A stretch of DNA of 64,000 nucleotides from Halocynthiibacter styelae (GTDB lineage Bacteria; Pseudomonadota; Alphaproteobacteria; Rhodobacterales; Rhodobacteraceae): assembly GCF_016123485.1 (NCBI RefSeq), contig NZ_JADCKQ010000011.1, forward strand, positions 62,001-126,000. The letters are read 5' to 3'. Below, in pieces: positions 1 to 8,525 of the stretch. Within the stretch, counting starts at the first letter, position 1, and each line of letters opens with the position of its first letter. A program made the translations under genes and the position numbers. The notes beneath the pieces are model-generated. The model did no database searches. It was not told the DNA's origin and saw only the letters and a list, made by a program, of their open reading frames with translations.

Positions 1-270
1 CGCCACTTCCGGTCTTCCCTTGCCTGGCGACTGTGCCTTGTGGCCGAGGGGCGCTTTGACGGTATGATCACCAACCGCGCGACCTGGGAATGGGACGTGG
101 CCGCAGGCAGCCTGATTGCCGAACTGGCTGGGGCACAGGTGACGGATCTGGCAGGCGGCAAAGCACGCTTTAACAACCCGCATCCGAAACTGCGCGGGAT
201 GCTGGCGGCAGGGCCAGAACTGCATGATGGTCTGATCACACGGATTAAGCCCACATCCATCCCGGACTAA
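1..270 (+). CDS. Inositol monophosphatase / CysQ family protein, 3' end
   Basis: Only the C-terminal 89 residues lie in the window; the frame is open from base 1, so the gene starts upstream. The sequence has LVAEGRFDGMI, WEWDVAAGSLIAELAG and VTDLAGG, the C-terminal metal-site signature (WDxAAG) of the Mg-dependent inositol monophosphatase superfamily. CysQ (3'(2'),5'-bisphosphate nucleotidase, PAP recycling in sulfate assimilation) is the likeliest member, because CysQ often sits beside DUF4170 and lpxK in Rhodobacterales. The substrate cannot be told from this end alone. Confidence 0.8.
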   Translation, partial: RHFRSSLAWRLCLVAEGRFDGMITNRATWEWDVAAGSLIAELAGAQVTDLAGGKARFNNPHPKLRGMLAAGPELHDGLITRIKPTSIPD

Positions 271-333
271 GCCCTTTCACCCAGTCAGGCTTTGGCGTAA
301 ATTGCCCCAAAATTCATATAAACAGAGGTTCCT

Positions 334-579
334 ATGACCCAACGCCTGCACCTTGTTTTTGGTGGTGAACTGACCGATCCGTCCAAAAACGTTTTCCGTG
401 ATGTGAATGATATCGATATCATCGGCATGTTCCCGGACTACGACAGCGCCTATAACGCCTGGAAATCCGCCGCACAGCGCACCGTCGATAACGCCCACAT
501 GCGCTATTTCATCGCCCATATTCACCGCCTGCGGGATGAGGCCACCGCCGCTTCCCCAACCGAGGAACTGGGCAACTGA
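334..579 (+). CDS. DUF4170 domain protein
   Basis: An 81-residue acidic cytosolic protein starting MTQRLHLVFGGEL, with the DxDIIGMFPDY centre and an AHMRYFIAHIHRL C-terminal helix of the DUF4170 family. The ATG has an AGAGG-type ribosome site at about 322-326. It lies 63 bp after the CysQ-like gene, and its stop overlaps the likely start of the Kdo transferase (CTGA), so the two are probably translationally coupled. The biochemical role is unknown; placement with lipid A genes suggests an envelope link (inference). Confidence 0.85.
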   Translation: MTQRLHLVFGGELTDPSKNVFRDVNDIDIIGMFPDYDSAYNAWKSAAQRTVDNAHMRYFIAHIHRLRDEATAASPTEELGN

Positions 580-1802
580 AACCCTCGCTCAGCCTGAAAC
601 TTTACGAGGCCCTGAACCGGCGCAAACATCTGACCGGCGGGAACACCGCAGGCGATGCGCGCCCGGCGGGGCCTCTGGTCTGGCTGCACGCCTGTACGGA
701 AACCCAGGCCATTGCTTTTGCGGAACTGGTTCTGCGCCTGGCTGAGGATCGGAATGATCTGTGGTTTCTGATCACCACGCAATCGCCCCATGTGAAATCG
801 CGTCTTGATCAGCACCTGAAAATCACAACTCTGCCGCAGACATATCTGCTGCTGTTTGCGGGCGATGACGCCCGGATCGCTGCCCATTGGCGGCCCGATG
901 TCTGCATCTGGACGGGCGGGCCTTCCCTGCCCTCGATGCTCAGTGAAATTGCGCAACATGCCCAGGTGATGTTGCTGGCAGATGCCGAAGCCGTCGGCAC
1001 CGGCCCCGCTATTCCCGGATTGCGCAGATCAGTCCTCAGCTGTTTTGATCGCGCCTTTGCGATAGATGAAGAAAACCGCACCCGCATGCTGGTGATGTAT
1101 CCGGATGAAGCCCGGATCGAAGCCCCTGGCCCCCTGCGCGAAGGCGTCTGCCCGCCCCCTTGCAATGACAGTGAACGCGAAGATATGACCCGCGCCCTTG
1201 CCGCCCGTCCTACGTGGCTGGCGGCGCTTTGTGCCGATGAAGAATTCGAAGCCGTCCTGAAAGCCCATGAACGTGCCCTGCGGTCTTCCCACCGCCTGCT
1301 GCTGGTGATCTGCCCTGCCCGTGAAGAAGACGGGTTGCGGATCAAAACCCTGGCCGAGGCACGCGGGCTTGTAGCCGGATTGCGATCAGACGGCGATGAT
1401 CCTGAACAGGAACATCAGGTTTACATTGCAGATTTTCCCGAAGAAATCGGGCTTTGGTATCGCGTCGTGCCTGTCTGTTTTGTTGGCCAGACCCTGGCGG
1501 CCGGCCAGGCCCCGCAAATATTGCCCCCGGCAGCGCTTGGGTCCGCGCTGATCTATGGCCCGCTCATTCATTCCGCCCGCGCCCTGACCGATCAGCTGGA
1601 AGAACGCGGCGCATCCCTGCGGGTGAAAAACCCGCGTGCCCTGGCCGAAGCGGTGGTGCTTCTGCTTGCCCCGGATAAGGCCGCGCGCATGGCGCATAAC
1701 GCCTGGGAAGCCGTCACTGAAGGCGCAGTTGTGCTGGATCGCCTGATGGATATCGCCGGTTCGGTTCTTGATGGCGGAGGCATACCCGATGCAAACCCCT
1801 GA
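576..1802 (+). CDS. waaA: 3-deoxy-D-manno-octulosonic acid (Kdo) transferase-like protein, GT30 family
   Basis: About 408 residues. The frame is open upstream of the first GTG (792), and that extension carries the family N-terminus (LSLKLYEALNRR, then GPLVWLHACTE). The true start is therefore probably the CTG at 576, which overlaps the DUF4170 stop and follows GAGGAA at 559-564. WaaA transfers Kdo to lipid IVA at the inner membrane. The C-terminal half has FPEEIGLWYRVVPVCFVGQTL and PPAALGSALIYGP, matching the GT-B nucleotide-binding region. The protein is divergent: the usual HAASVGE reads HACTE, and the RHPER and GGHNPLEPA motifs are altered. A 14-bp overlap with lpxK supports a lipid A operon. 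Confidence 0.78.
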   Translation: MKPSLSLKLYEALNRRKHLTGGNTAGDARPAGPLVWLHACTETQAIAFAELVLRLAEDRNDLWFLITTQSPHVKSRLDQHLKITTLPQTYLLLFAGDDARIAAHWRPDVCIWTGGPSLPSMLSEIAQHAQVMLLADAEAVGTGPAIPGLRRSVLSCFDRAFAIDEENRTRMLVMYPDEARIEAPGPLREGVCPPPCNDSEREDMTRALAARPTWLAALCADEEFEAVLKAHERALRSSHRLLLVICPAREEDGLRIKTLAEARGLVAGLRSDGDDPEQEHQVYIADFPEEIGLWYRVVPVCFVGQTLAAGQAPQILPPAALGSALIYGPLIHSARALTDQLEERGASLRVKNPRALAEAVVLLLAPDKAARMAHNAWEAVTEGAVVLDRLMDIAGSVLDGGGIPDANP

Positions 1803-2790
1803 TTTCTGGTCCCGCAAACCCGGTTTGAAATCGCTGCTTCTGTCCCCCCTTGGCGCGCTTTACGCAGCAGGCACAAAACGCCGCCTTGCTAAAGGTGCGC
1901 CAGAACGCCTGTCCGTACCTGTCATCTGCGTTGGCAATCTGAACGCGGGCGGCACAGGCAAAACACCGGTCTGCATCTGGCTGGCGATGGAATTATCCGC
2001 CATGGGGATGAACCCCCATATCGTGTCCCGCGGTTATGGTGGCAAGCTGGAAGGACCAGTCCGGGTCAATGAACAGCGTCACAGCGCAGATGAAGTCGGG
2101 GATGAACCCCTGCTGCTGTCCGCCTTCGCACCCGTGACCGTTGCAAAAGATCGCGCCGCCGGCGCGAAAGCCGCGATTGCAGAGGGCGCGGGGGTGATCA
2201 TTCTTGACGATGGCTTCCAAAACCCCGCGTTAGAGACTGATTTCGCCTTTATCGTCGTTGATGCGAAGGTCGGTTTTGGCAACGGGCGTTGCATTCCGGC
2301 TGGTCCATTGCGCGAACCGATCAGCATGGGTCTGCCCCGTGCTTCTGCACTTTTGCGCATTGGCGATGCCGAGGCGCAGGCAGATTTTGACACGCACTGG
2401 CAAGATGACATCAATCGGATCACCCCGGACCTGCCGCAATATCAGGGGCACCTTGAAACCCTGCAAACGGGCATGGATTGGGATAGCATGCCCGTCTTTG
2501 CTTTCGCCGGAATTGGTCGGCCTGAAAAGTTCTTTAAAACCCTGAAAGGCCTTGGTGCAGAACTGATCCATGCAGAGGCCCTGGCCGATCATCAACCTCT
2601 GTCTGATCGCCTGATGTCGCGCTTGTTAAGTGATGCGAAGACCCACGGTGCGCAGCTTGTGACCACGGAAAAAGACGCGGCCCGCTTGCCACAAAAATAC
2701 CGGCAGAAAGTGTTAACTTTGCCCGTACGTTTGCAGATTGAAGGCGCAGATGCCCTGAAACAGAGCCTGATTGCGGCGATTAATCCTTAA
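1789..2790 (+). CDS. lpxK: Tetraacyldisaccharide 4'-kinase
   Basis: LpxK phosphorylates the 4' position of the lipid A disaccharide at the inner membrane, just before Kdo addition. The 333-residue protein has the N-terminal PDFW...SPLGALYAAGTKRR segment, the Walker A GNLNAGGTGKTP at about residues 48-59, HIVSRGYGG, and VIILDDGFQNP (family DDGxQ). The ATG at 1789 is preferred over the TTG at 1768 because GGAGG lies 9 bp before it and the family start fits. It overlaps the Kdo transferase by 14 bp and overlaps the 3' end of the convergent CoA transferase by 11 bp. Confidence 0.95.
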   Translation: MQTPDFWSRKPGLKSLLLSPLGALYAAGTKRRLAKGAPERLSVPVICVGNLNAGGTGKTPVCIWLAMELSAMGMNPHIVSRGYGGKLEGPVRVNEQRHSADEVGDEPLLLSAFAPVTVAKDRAAGAKAAIAEGAGVIILDDGFQNPALETDFAFIVVDAKVGFGNGRCIPAGPLREPISMGLPRASALLRIGDAEAQADFDTHWQDDINRITPDLPQYQGHLETLQTGMDWDSMPVFAFAGIGRPEKFFKTLKGLGAELIHAEALADHQPLSDRLMSRLLSDAKTHGAQLVTTEKDAARLPQKYRQKVLTLPVRLQIEGADALKQSLIAAINP

Positions 2791-3922
2791 CCGCCGCCCA
2801 AAGGTTCGCACGAATCTCCGCGCCATGTTCATCCAGTGCAGGTGATGGTTTTTTCATCGCAAGTTCCGCATCAGAAAACACAACAGGCGCACGCACGGTT
2901 GGCACACCGTCCAGTTCATCCTGCATCCAACGGGCCTGCACCTGCGGATCAGCAAAGACTTCGCCCATATCATTGATCGGCCCGGCAGGTACGCCATGGG
3001 CTTCACAAGCGGTCAAAAGATCGGCTTTTGTGCGGGCCAGGGTCTTTTCCGTCAGACGCCGGGTCATCTCATCGCGGTTCTTCAGGCGATCCGCGTTTTT
3101 CAGATAATCCGGGGCTGTCGCCATCTCTTCGAGGTCCAAAAGCTGACATAGCCGCTGATACTGCCCGTCATTGCCCGTCGCGATGATCAGCCAGCCATCG
3201 GCACAGTCAAACACCTGATAAGGCGCAAGATTCTGATGTGCGTTGCCGATCCGCTGCGGGGAATTACCGGTGGTCAGATAGTTCATCCCCTGGTTCGCAC
3301 CAATCGCCACCGCCACATCCAGCAAAGACATATCAATATGCTGGCCGGTGCCGGTTTCATGCCGCTGATGCAGCGCCGCCAGTATCGCCGTGACGCCGTA
3401 GAGACCCGTGAAAATATCGGTGACCGCAACGCCGACTTTCTGTGGCTGACCTTCGACCGCGCCTGTCACGCTCATCAACCCGGACATGCCCTGAATGATG
3501 TAGTCATAGCCCGCGCGATGGGCGTAGGGGCCGGTCTGGCCAAAACCTGTAACCGAACAGTAAATCAGACCCGGATTCACCTGCTTTAGTGTCTGATAAT
3601 CCAGCCCGTATTTCGCCAGACCACCCAGTTTGAAATTTTCAATCAGGATGTCGGCATCCGCCACCAAGTCACGTATAAACGCCTGATCCGCGTCAGAGCG
3701 CAGATCAACCGCAACCGAATGTTTGCCCCGGTTGCAGCTGTGGAAATAGGATGCGGATCCGTCCCGTTCAACAAAGGGCGGCCCCCATTGGCGCGTGTCA
3801 TCGCCGTCAAAACTTTCCAGCTTGATGACATCCGCGCCATAGTCTGCCAGCGTCTGACCCGCCCATGGACCAGCAAGTACACGGGCAAGTTCAATCACTT
3901 TCAGACCTTTGAGCGGGCTCAT
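2780..3922 (-). CDS. CaiB/BaiF family CoA transferase (class III)
   Basis: A 380-residue cytosolic enzyme moving CoA between carboxylic acids. Family features are LKVIELARVLAGPWAGQTLADYGADVIKLE at the N-terminus, DTRQWGPP, NRGKHSVAVDLR, ADILIENFKLGGLAKYGL and the SVTGFGQTGPY region. Asp in LIENF/DxxxEN contexts and the AGYDYIIQGMSGLM segment are as expected. The substrate (formyl, succinyl, carnitine or other CoA) cannot be predicted. Its start overlaps the stop of the upstream DsbA-like gene by 4 bp (ATGA), so the two are co-transcribed. Confidence 0.9.
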   Translation of the reverse strand: MSPLKGLKVIELARVLAGPWAGQTLADYGADVIKLESFDGDDTRQWGPPFVERDGSASYFHSCNRGKHSVAVDLRSDADQAFIRDLVADADILIENFKLGGLAKYGLDYQTLKQVNPGLIYCSVTGFGQTGPYAHRAGYDYIIQGMSGLMSVTGAVEGQPQKVGVAVTDIFTGLYGVTAILAALHQRHETGTGQHIDMSLLDVAVAIGANQGMNYLTTGNSPQRIGNAHQNLAPYQVFDCADGWLIIATGNDGQYQRLCQLLDLEEMATAPDYLKNADRLKNRDEMTRRLTEKTLARTKADLLTACEAHGVPAGPINDMGEVFADPQVQARWMQDELDGVPTVRAPVVFSDAELAMKKPSPALDEHGAEIRANLWAAVKD

Positions 3923-4602
3923 TCTGCGGGCAGCTCTGCGTCAATAAGTTCCGCCAGATCGGCATAGTTCATATTGCCGTATTTGGTGCCATTCACCAGC
4001 AGGGTCGGGGTGGAATTGATACCATCCGCTTCAGCGTTCTGCTGATAAACCGCCAGCATCGCGCGTGGCATATTTTCATCGGCAAAACAGGCGTCCAGTT
4101 CCGCGTCAGAAATACCAGCAGATTTTCCGATACCACGCAGATTTTCCACGATTTTCGCTGGGTCACTGCCATCCAGCCATTCACGCTGGGTGTTGTACAG
4201 CACATCCTGGATACCAAAGTAGCGCAGCGGACCGCCACAACGCGCCAGCATACCAGCCCAAAGACCAAAGCGGTCAAAATACACTTCGCGATACACAAAG
4301 CGCACTTTGCCGGTCTCGATGTAATTTGCCTTCAGCTGCGGCATCACGCTGGCATGGAATGTCGCACAATGCGGACAGGTGTAAGATGCATACTCCGTCA
4401 CAGTGACAGGCGCGTTTTCATCACCAAGGACCAGTTCCAGCACGCCGGATGTATCAATATCACCGGCGTCCTGCGCATTCGCAGCGGATATTGGCGCGAA
4501 GGAAGTTGTGCCGGGCTGTGACCCGCGGCTCAGGAAAAAGGCGCCACTGCCAAAAAGCGCTGCTGCGCCCGTACCAAGAAGCATTCGTCTTTGCATGTCC
4601 AT
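3919..4602 (-). CDS. DsbA-family thioredoxin-fold protein, exported
   Basis: A 227-residue protein with a twin-arginine-like N-terminus (MQRRMLLGTGAAALFG), so likely periplasmic. The active site is CPHC in EYASYTCPHCATFH, the cis-proline loop is STPTLLVNG, and the domain has the helical insert of DsbA-type oxidoreductases. It resembles the alphaproteobacterial DsbA group that oxidises or reduces exported thiols; the partner is unknown. It is transcribed with the CoA transferase (ATGA overlap at 3919-3922) and follows the DUF721 gene by 6 bp, giving a three-gene minus-strand unit. Confidence 0.88.
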   Translation of the reverse strand: MDMQRRMLLGTGAAALFGSGAFFLSRGSQPGTTSFAPISAANAQDAGDIDTSGVLELVLGDENAPVTVTEYASYTCPHCATFHASVMPQLKANYIETGKVRFVYREVYFDRFGLWAGMLARCGGPLRYFGIQDVLYNTQREWLDGSDPAKIVENLRGIGKSAGISDAELDACFADENMPRAMLAVYQQNAEADGINSTPTLLVNGTKYGNMNYADLAELIDAELPAE

Positions 4603-4608
4603 TCCTCT

Positions 4609-5142
4609 TCAGGATTTATGTCTGGATAAGATGTTTTCACCAAGCAACGCAAGGGCATCGTGCAGGGCCTGGTTTTCAACCCCAGCGACAGCCTCGCGCG
4701 CATCGTCTTTGATGTCCTGGCTAATGACCCGGGCCGGTTTTGCGCGGGGTTTTGGCTTGAACTGTACCTGCCCTTCGGCAAAGCCGGTGGCAGCTGTCTG
4801 TGTGATCCGCACTTTTGAAATGGCCGCATAACCATAGCAGGTGTTCACTTTCTCACGGATCTTTTCCGCCTGCATCTGCAGCAGCGGCGCATTTGCACCG
4901 GTGGTCAGAATTGTCAGGGTTGCCCCAACGCCCCCGCGCCCATATCCGATTTTCACCGGCAGGGCGGTTGCGGCGGTGTCTTCGCCAACAATTTCAGACC
5001 AATGCGTCAGCAGGCGCGAAACCGTAAAACCACGCCCTTCGCCCACCTTCCGGATCTGCTTTTCCAGCAGCGATCCGGTGCGGGTGAATTTACGCCCTTT
5101 CCGACGATACGGCGGCGTCTTTTTCTGCGTGTGTTTTTCCAT
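4609..5142 (-). CDS. DUF721 (DciA-like) domain protein
   Basis: 177 residues if started at the ATG at 5142 (MEKHTQKKTPPYRRKG), which has an AGGTGA ribosome site; a longer frame to 5283 would run into the divergent mutY start and is rejected. The conserved block is LLTHWSEIVGEDTAATALPVKI (about residues 40-65) followed by a beta-rich part, as in DUF721 proteins related to the DnaB loader/partner DciA. The basic N-terminus fits nucleic acid binding. A helicase-loading role is inferred from the family only. Confidence 0.82.
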   Translation of the reverse strand: MEKHTQKKTPPYRRKGRKFTRTGSLLEKQIRKVGEGRGFTVSRLLTHWSEIVGEDTAATALPVKIGYGRGGVGATLTILTTGANAPLLQMQAEKIREKVNTCYGYAAISKVRITQTAATGFAEGQVQFKPKPRAKPARVISQDIKDDAREAVAGVENQALHDALALLGENILSRHKS

Positions 5143-5206
5143 TTCACCTGTATTGTATCCCGACCCGGGAGGGGCACCAGCGAAAAGACAGCCAGGGGCA
5201 TAAAAC

Positions 5207-6256
5207 TTGCGTGATATAGCCGATTTAAGTGCTGAGTTGCTGGAATGGTACGACGCGAATGCACGCGAAATGCCCTGGCGCACCGCACCCCATGCGCGAA
5301 AAAACGGCGTGATGCCAGACCCTTACCATATCTGGATGTCAGAAATCATGTTGCAGCAGACGACTGTTGCCGCCGTTAAGGAATATTTCCTGAAATTCAC
5401 CCGTCTCTGGCCGACAGTACAGGATCTGGCCAATGCGGCGGATGAAGATGTCATGGCGGCCTGGGCCGGGCTTGGCTATTACGCCCGTGCGCGCAACCTT
5501 CTGAAATGCGCCCGCGTGGTGGTGGCGGATCATGGTGGCACTTTCCCAAATGATCATGCAGCCCTGCTGAAACTGCCCGGCATCGGGCCTTATACAGCGG
5601 CGGCCGTGTCTTCGATCGCCTTTGATCAGGCGCAGGCCGTTCTTGATGGCAATGTCGAACGGGTGATGTCGCGGCTGTATCGTGTCGACACGCCCCTGCC
5701 GGCGGCAAAGCCCGAACTGATGGATCTTGCCAGCGCCCTGACACCCGATCTGCGCCCCGGCGATTATGCCCAGGCCGTGATGGATCTGGGCGCAACCATC
5801 TGCACGCCAAAATCACCCGCCTGCGGGATCTGCCCCTGGATGAAACATTGCGACGGGCGCAAAGCTGGCGATCAGGCCGATTACCCAAAGAAAACACCGA
5901 AGAAACCCAAACCCACCCGTCACGGCATCGCCTATGTCGGACAGCGGGAAGACGGGGCTTTCCTTCTGGAACGCCGCCCGGAAAAAGGCCTGCTGGGCGG
6001 CATGCTGGGCTGGCCCGGTGCGGAATGGGGCGATGTCGCGCAGGAAGCCCCACCGGCTGACACCAACTGGACACCTCTGAATGAAGATGTGCGCCACACC
6101 TTCACGCATTTCCACCTGATCCTGCAAATCCGCGTGGCGCAACTGCCCATGGATTGCCCCGGCCTGTTCATCGCAAAACAGGACTTCAGCCCATCTGATC
6201 TGCCCACTGTGATGCGCAAGTGCTTTAACCTTGCGAAAACCTATATGTCACATTGA
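5207..6256 (+). CDS. mutY: A/G-specific adenine DNA glycosylase
   Basis: MutY removes adenine mispaired with 8-oxoguanine. The 349-residue protein has catalytic Glu46 in SEIMLQQT, the helix-hairpin-helix LPGIGPYTAAA (about residue 124), the catalytic Asp in AVLDGNVERV, the [4Fe-4S] loop CTPKSPACGICPWMKHC, and a C-terminal NUDIX-like domain (ERRPEKGLLGGMLGWPG) that reads 8-oxoG. The start is TTG at 5207 with AGGGG about 10 bp before it. It is divergent from DUF721, with about 64 bp between the starts. Confidence 0.95.
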   Translation: MRDIADLSAELLEWYDANAREMPWRTAPHARKNGVMPDPYHIWMSEIMLQQTTVAAVKEYFLKFTRLWPTVQDLANAADEDVMAAWAGLGYYARARNLLKCARVVVADHGGTFPNDHAALLKLPGIGPYTAAAVSSIAFDQAQAVLDGNVERVMSRLYRVDTPLPAAKPELMDLASALTPDLRPGDYAQAVMDLGATICTPKSPACGICPWMKHCDGRKAGDQADYPKKTPKKPKPTRHGIAYVGQREDGAFLLERRPEKGLLGGMLGWPGAEWGDVAQEAPPADTNWTPLNEDVRHTFTHFHLILQIRVAQLPMDCPGLFIAKQDFSPSDLPTVMRKCFNLAKTYMSH

Positions 6257-6305
6257 TTGTCCGGGGCGTTTGCGTTTCTCTATCCCCGACCCGGGAGTTG
6301 TTACT

Positions 6306-7439
6306 ATGTTATTCACGCCAAATGTAAGCCAGTTCACCAAAGCCCTGCCCTTCTGGATGAGCCTTCTGACCGTGCCGGTCGCCCTGCTGGGTGCCATTCA
6401 CGGCGACTGGACAGTTTACCTGATGCCGCTCTTTGCATGGTACTTCTTTTCGATCCTCGATGCCTTCACCGGGCTGAACCTTGAAAACGCGGACCCTGAA
6501 ACGGGTGAAGCCGATCTGTTCTGGTATCGCCTGATCACCATGATCTGGTTTCCGGTGCAATTCGTGACGGGCTTTTTCGTGCTCTGGTATGTGACACATA
6601 CAGATCATCATTCCGTCTGGGAAATGATCGTACTGTTCTTTGGTATGGGGGTGATGTGTGGATCCGTCGGAATCGTGTATGCCCATGAATTGATGCACCA
6701 GAAGAACAGGCTTGAACGCACCCTTGGCGATCTTCTGCTGGCCATGGTTATGTACAGCCATTTCCGCAGTGAACATCTGCTGGTGCATCACCGCTATGTC
6801 GGCACGCCACGTGACACGGTAACCGCCCGCTATAACGAAGGGTTTCACAGGTTCTTCATGCGGGTTTTGTTTGAATCTGTGCGCTCTGCCTGGCAGGCAG
6901 AAGCCGCGATGCTGGAACGCAAGAACCTGCCGAAAGGCCACGCAAGCAACCCGTTTTACCGCTACTGGGCGATCCAGGGCGGCATGTTGTTACTGGCGGT
7001 TCTGCTGGGCGGTTTCTGGGGGCTTCTGCTGTTTCTCTGGCAGGCCTATATCGCGATCTGGCAGCTGGAGCTGACCAACTACGTTGAACACTATGGGCTG
7101 ACACGGAAACATTTGGGTAACGGGAAATATGAACACGTCAAACCGCACCACAGCTGGAACGCTTCACATAAAGCGACCAACTGGCTGTTGATCAATCTGC
7201 AGCGTCATTCGGACCATCACTATAAACCGGATCGCCGCTTTCCGCTGCTTCAGAACTATGAAGAGGATCAGGCCCCACAACTACCTTACGGTTATCCGCT
7301 GATGGCGGTGGCTGCGATGATTCCGCCGGTCTGGCGCCGCATTATGAATCCGCGGGTCGGGGCCTGGCGCGAGAAATACTATCCGGAAATCAAAAGCTGG
7401 CTGGCCTATAAAAACGGCACAAACCCAATGCCACGCTGA
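6306..7439 (+). CDS. alkB: Alkane 1-monooxygenase (membrane diiron hydroxylase)
   Basis: AlkB hydroxylates medium-chain n-alkanes at the terminal carbon, using rubredoxin as electron donor, in the inner membrane. The 377-residue protein has the full histidine set: HELMHQ (127-132), EHLLVHH (156-162), NYVEHYGL (258-265) and LQRHSDHH (298-305), with about six membrane segments. The ATG at 6306 is chosen because it begins the family N-terminus and has GGGAG upstream; the frame opens earlier but overlaps mutY. No rubredoxin or alkane regulator lies nearby, so the gene stands alone. A strong hairpin follows it. Confidence 0.93.
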   Translation: MLFTPNVSQFTKALPFWMSLLTVPVALLGAIHGDWTVYLMPLFAWYFFSILDAFTGLNLENADPETGEADLFWYRLITMIWFPVQFVTGFFVLWYVTHTDHHSVWEMIVLFFGMGVMCGSVGIVYAHELMHQKNRLERTLGDLLLAMVMYSHFRSEHLLVHHRYVGTPRDTVTARYNEGFHRFFMRVLFESVRSAWQAEAAMLERKNLPKGHASNPFYRYWAIQGGMLLLAVLLGGFWGLLLFLWQAYIAIWQLELTNYVEHYGLTRKHLGNGKYEHVKPHHSWNASHKATNWLLINLQRHSDHHYKPDRRFPLLQNYEEDQAPQLPYGYPLMAVAAMIPPVWRRIMNPRVGAWREKYYPEIKSWLAYKNGTNPMPR

Positions 7440-7443
7440 CATG

Positions 7444-7470
7444 AAAAAGGGCCCCGAAACGGAGCCCTTT
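7444..7470. terminator. Bidirectional rho-independent terminator
   Basis: AAAGGGCCCCG, a 3-base loop, and CGGAGCCCTTT form an 11-bp stem with one mismatch, flanked by A and T tracts. It lies between convergent alkB and the small exported-protein gene and can serve both. Confidence 0.75.
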
Positions 7471-7495
7471 AACGTAAATTCAGTAAGCGTAAAGC

Positions 7496-7708
7496 TTAGT
7501 GGCTGCTGTCGGAAGCAATCGCGATAACGGCTGCAACGCCGAGCAGAGCCAGAACAGTACCGCCGGAACCGAAGCTGCCGATGGAGCTTGCTGGATCTTC
7601 TTCAACAACAACGATAGTGTCGTCTGCTGGCAGAACTGGGTTACCTGCATAAGCAGCGGAAGTGGCCATAACTGCGGAGATCGCAGCAGCTGTGAAAATT
7701 TTGTTCAT
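7496..7708 (-). CDS. Small exported protein at the end of a YjbF/YjbH locus
   Basis: 70 residues: a clear signal peptide (MNKIFTAAAISAVMATSAAYA), an acidic middle (DDTIVVVEEDP) and a C-terminal hydrophobic segment (VLALLGVAAVIAIA) ending SDSSH. The ATG at 7708 has GGAGAG upstream. It follows the yjbF-like gene on the same strand after about 130 bp. In E. coli a small secreted protein (YjbE/GfcA) precedes YjbF-YjbH homologues, so an equivalent part in polysaccharide export is possible, but no sequence similarity was established. Confidence 0.7.
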   Translation of the reverse strand: MNKIFTAAAISAVMATSAAYAGNPVLPADDTIVVVEEDPASSIGSFGSGGTVLALLGVAAVIAIASDSSH

Positions 7709-7838
7709 TGTTACTCTCCAGTGCACAATTGTGTGAAGCGGTTATTGCTGCGTCAAATTATAATGTCAAACACCGCAAAGGCGAAGCTTTTTCTTTCAGG
7801 CAAAATTATCACAACTTCACCGCAAAAAGATACCAAAA

Positions 7839-8525
7839 CTACCCCTTAAGGCGAAACAGTTCGATGTACCCGCCCTCTGACCCTAACCACTGACGGCTAC
7901 GTAGAATTTTCCCCGCATCATTGCGGAAATAGTGGTTTTCAACGCTTAAACCTTCAGACGTGCAGGTCTCAGTATATCGACGTGCTGAAAAAGACCGCTG
8001 TGCGATCACAAAGCGTTCAACATTATCCCGTCTCATGCGGCACGTAAGCGATACATCCCTGAACCCGGACAAAGGTGTCAAAAAGCGCATAGATTTCTGA
8101 TATTGACCACCGCCGCCGGCAGCAAGGGCACGAATCGTTCCTGACATGTCGCTTGCAAACAAATCACCGCCAATACCACGCGTGGATACAACAACATCCG
8201 ACCGGAAACTCAGGCCAATTCCTTCAGATGTATGATAAGTATCATACCCCCGTGCAGAAAATGCCAGCGTCATGCCAGACCAGACATCCCGCGTCAGAAG
8301 ATGCCCTGCCAACGTCGGAGCAGACATCGCAGCGATCTGTTCCGGCCCAAAAGTTTGTTCGATATTGAACTCATTTACTTTTTCGGCACGTCCACCGCTG
8401 AACATATTACCGGCATTCTCAGCGATTGCAGGCAAAAGGCCGCGATCACTGCCGCCGCCACCGCCGCTGCATCCGCCAACGGTCATAATCACAAGAGCAC
8501 CCAGAATCTGTATAGATTTTTTCAT
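7839..8525 (-). CDS. YjbF/GfcB-like exopolysaccharide lipoprotein
   Basis: 228 residues with a lipobox (IMTVGGCSG, Cys19), a Gly/Ser linker, then a beta-rich periplasmic domain with the YjbF family pattern (TLAGHLLTRDVWSGMTLAF, GLSFRSDVVVSTRGIGGDLFASD, SLTCRMRR, ENHYFRNDAG). YjbF-type lipoproteins belong to group 4 capsule or Yjb exopolysaccharide systems and act at the outer membrane. Its start overlaps the yjbH-like stop by 4 bp (ATGA), so the two are coupled. The YjbG/GfcC partner of the enteric operon is absent here. Confidence 0.82.
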   Translation of the reverse strand: MKKSIQILGALVIMTVGGCSGGGGGSDRGLLPAIAENAGNMFSGGRAEKVNEFNIEQTFGPEQIAAMSAPTLAGHLLTRDVWSGMTLAFSARGYDTYHTSEGIGLSFRSDVVVSTRGIGGDLFASDMSGTIRALAAGGGGQYQKSMRFLTPLSGFRDVSLTCRMRRDNVERFVIAQRSFSARRYTETCTSEGLSVENHYFRNDAGKILRSRQWLGSEGGYIELFRLKG

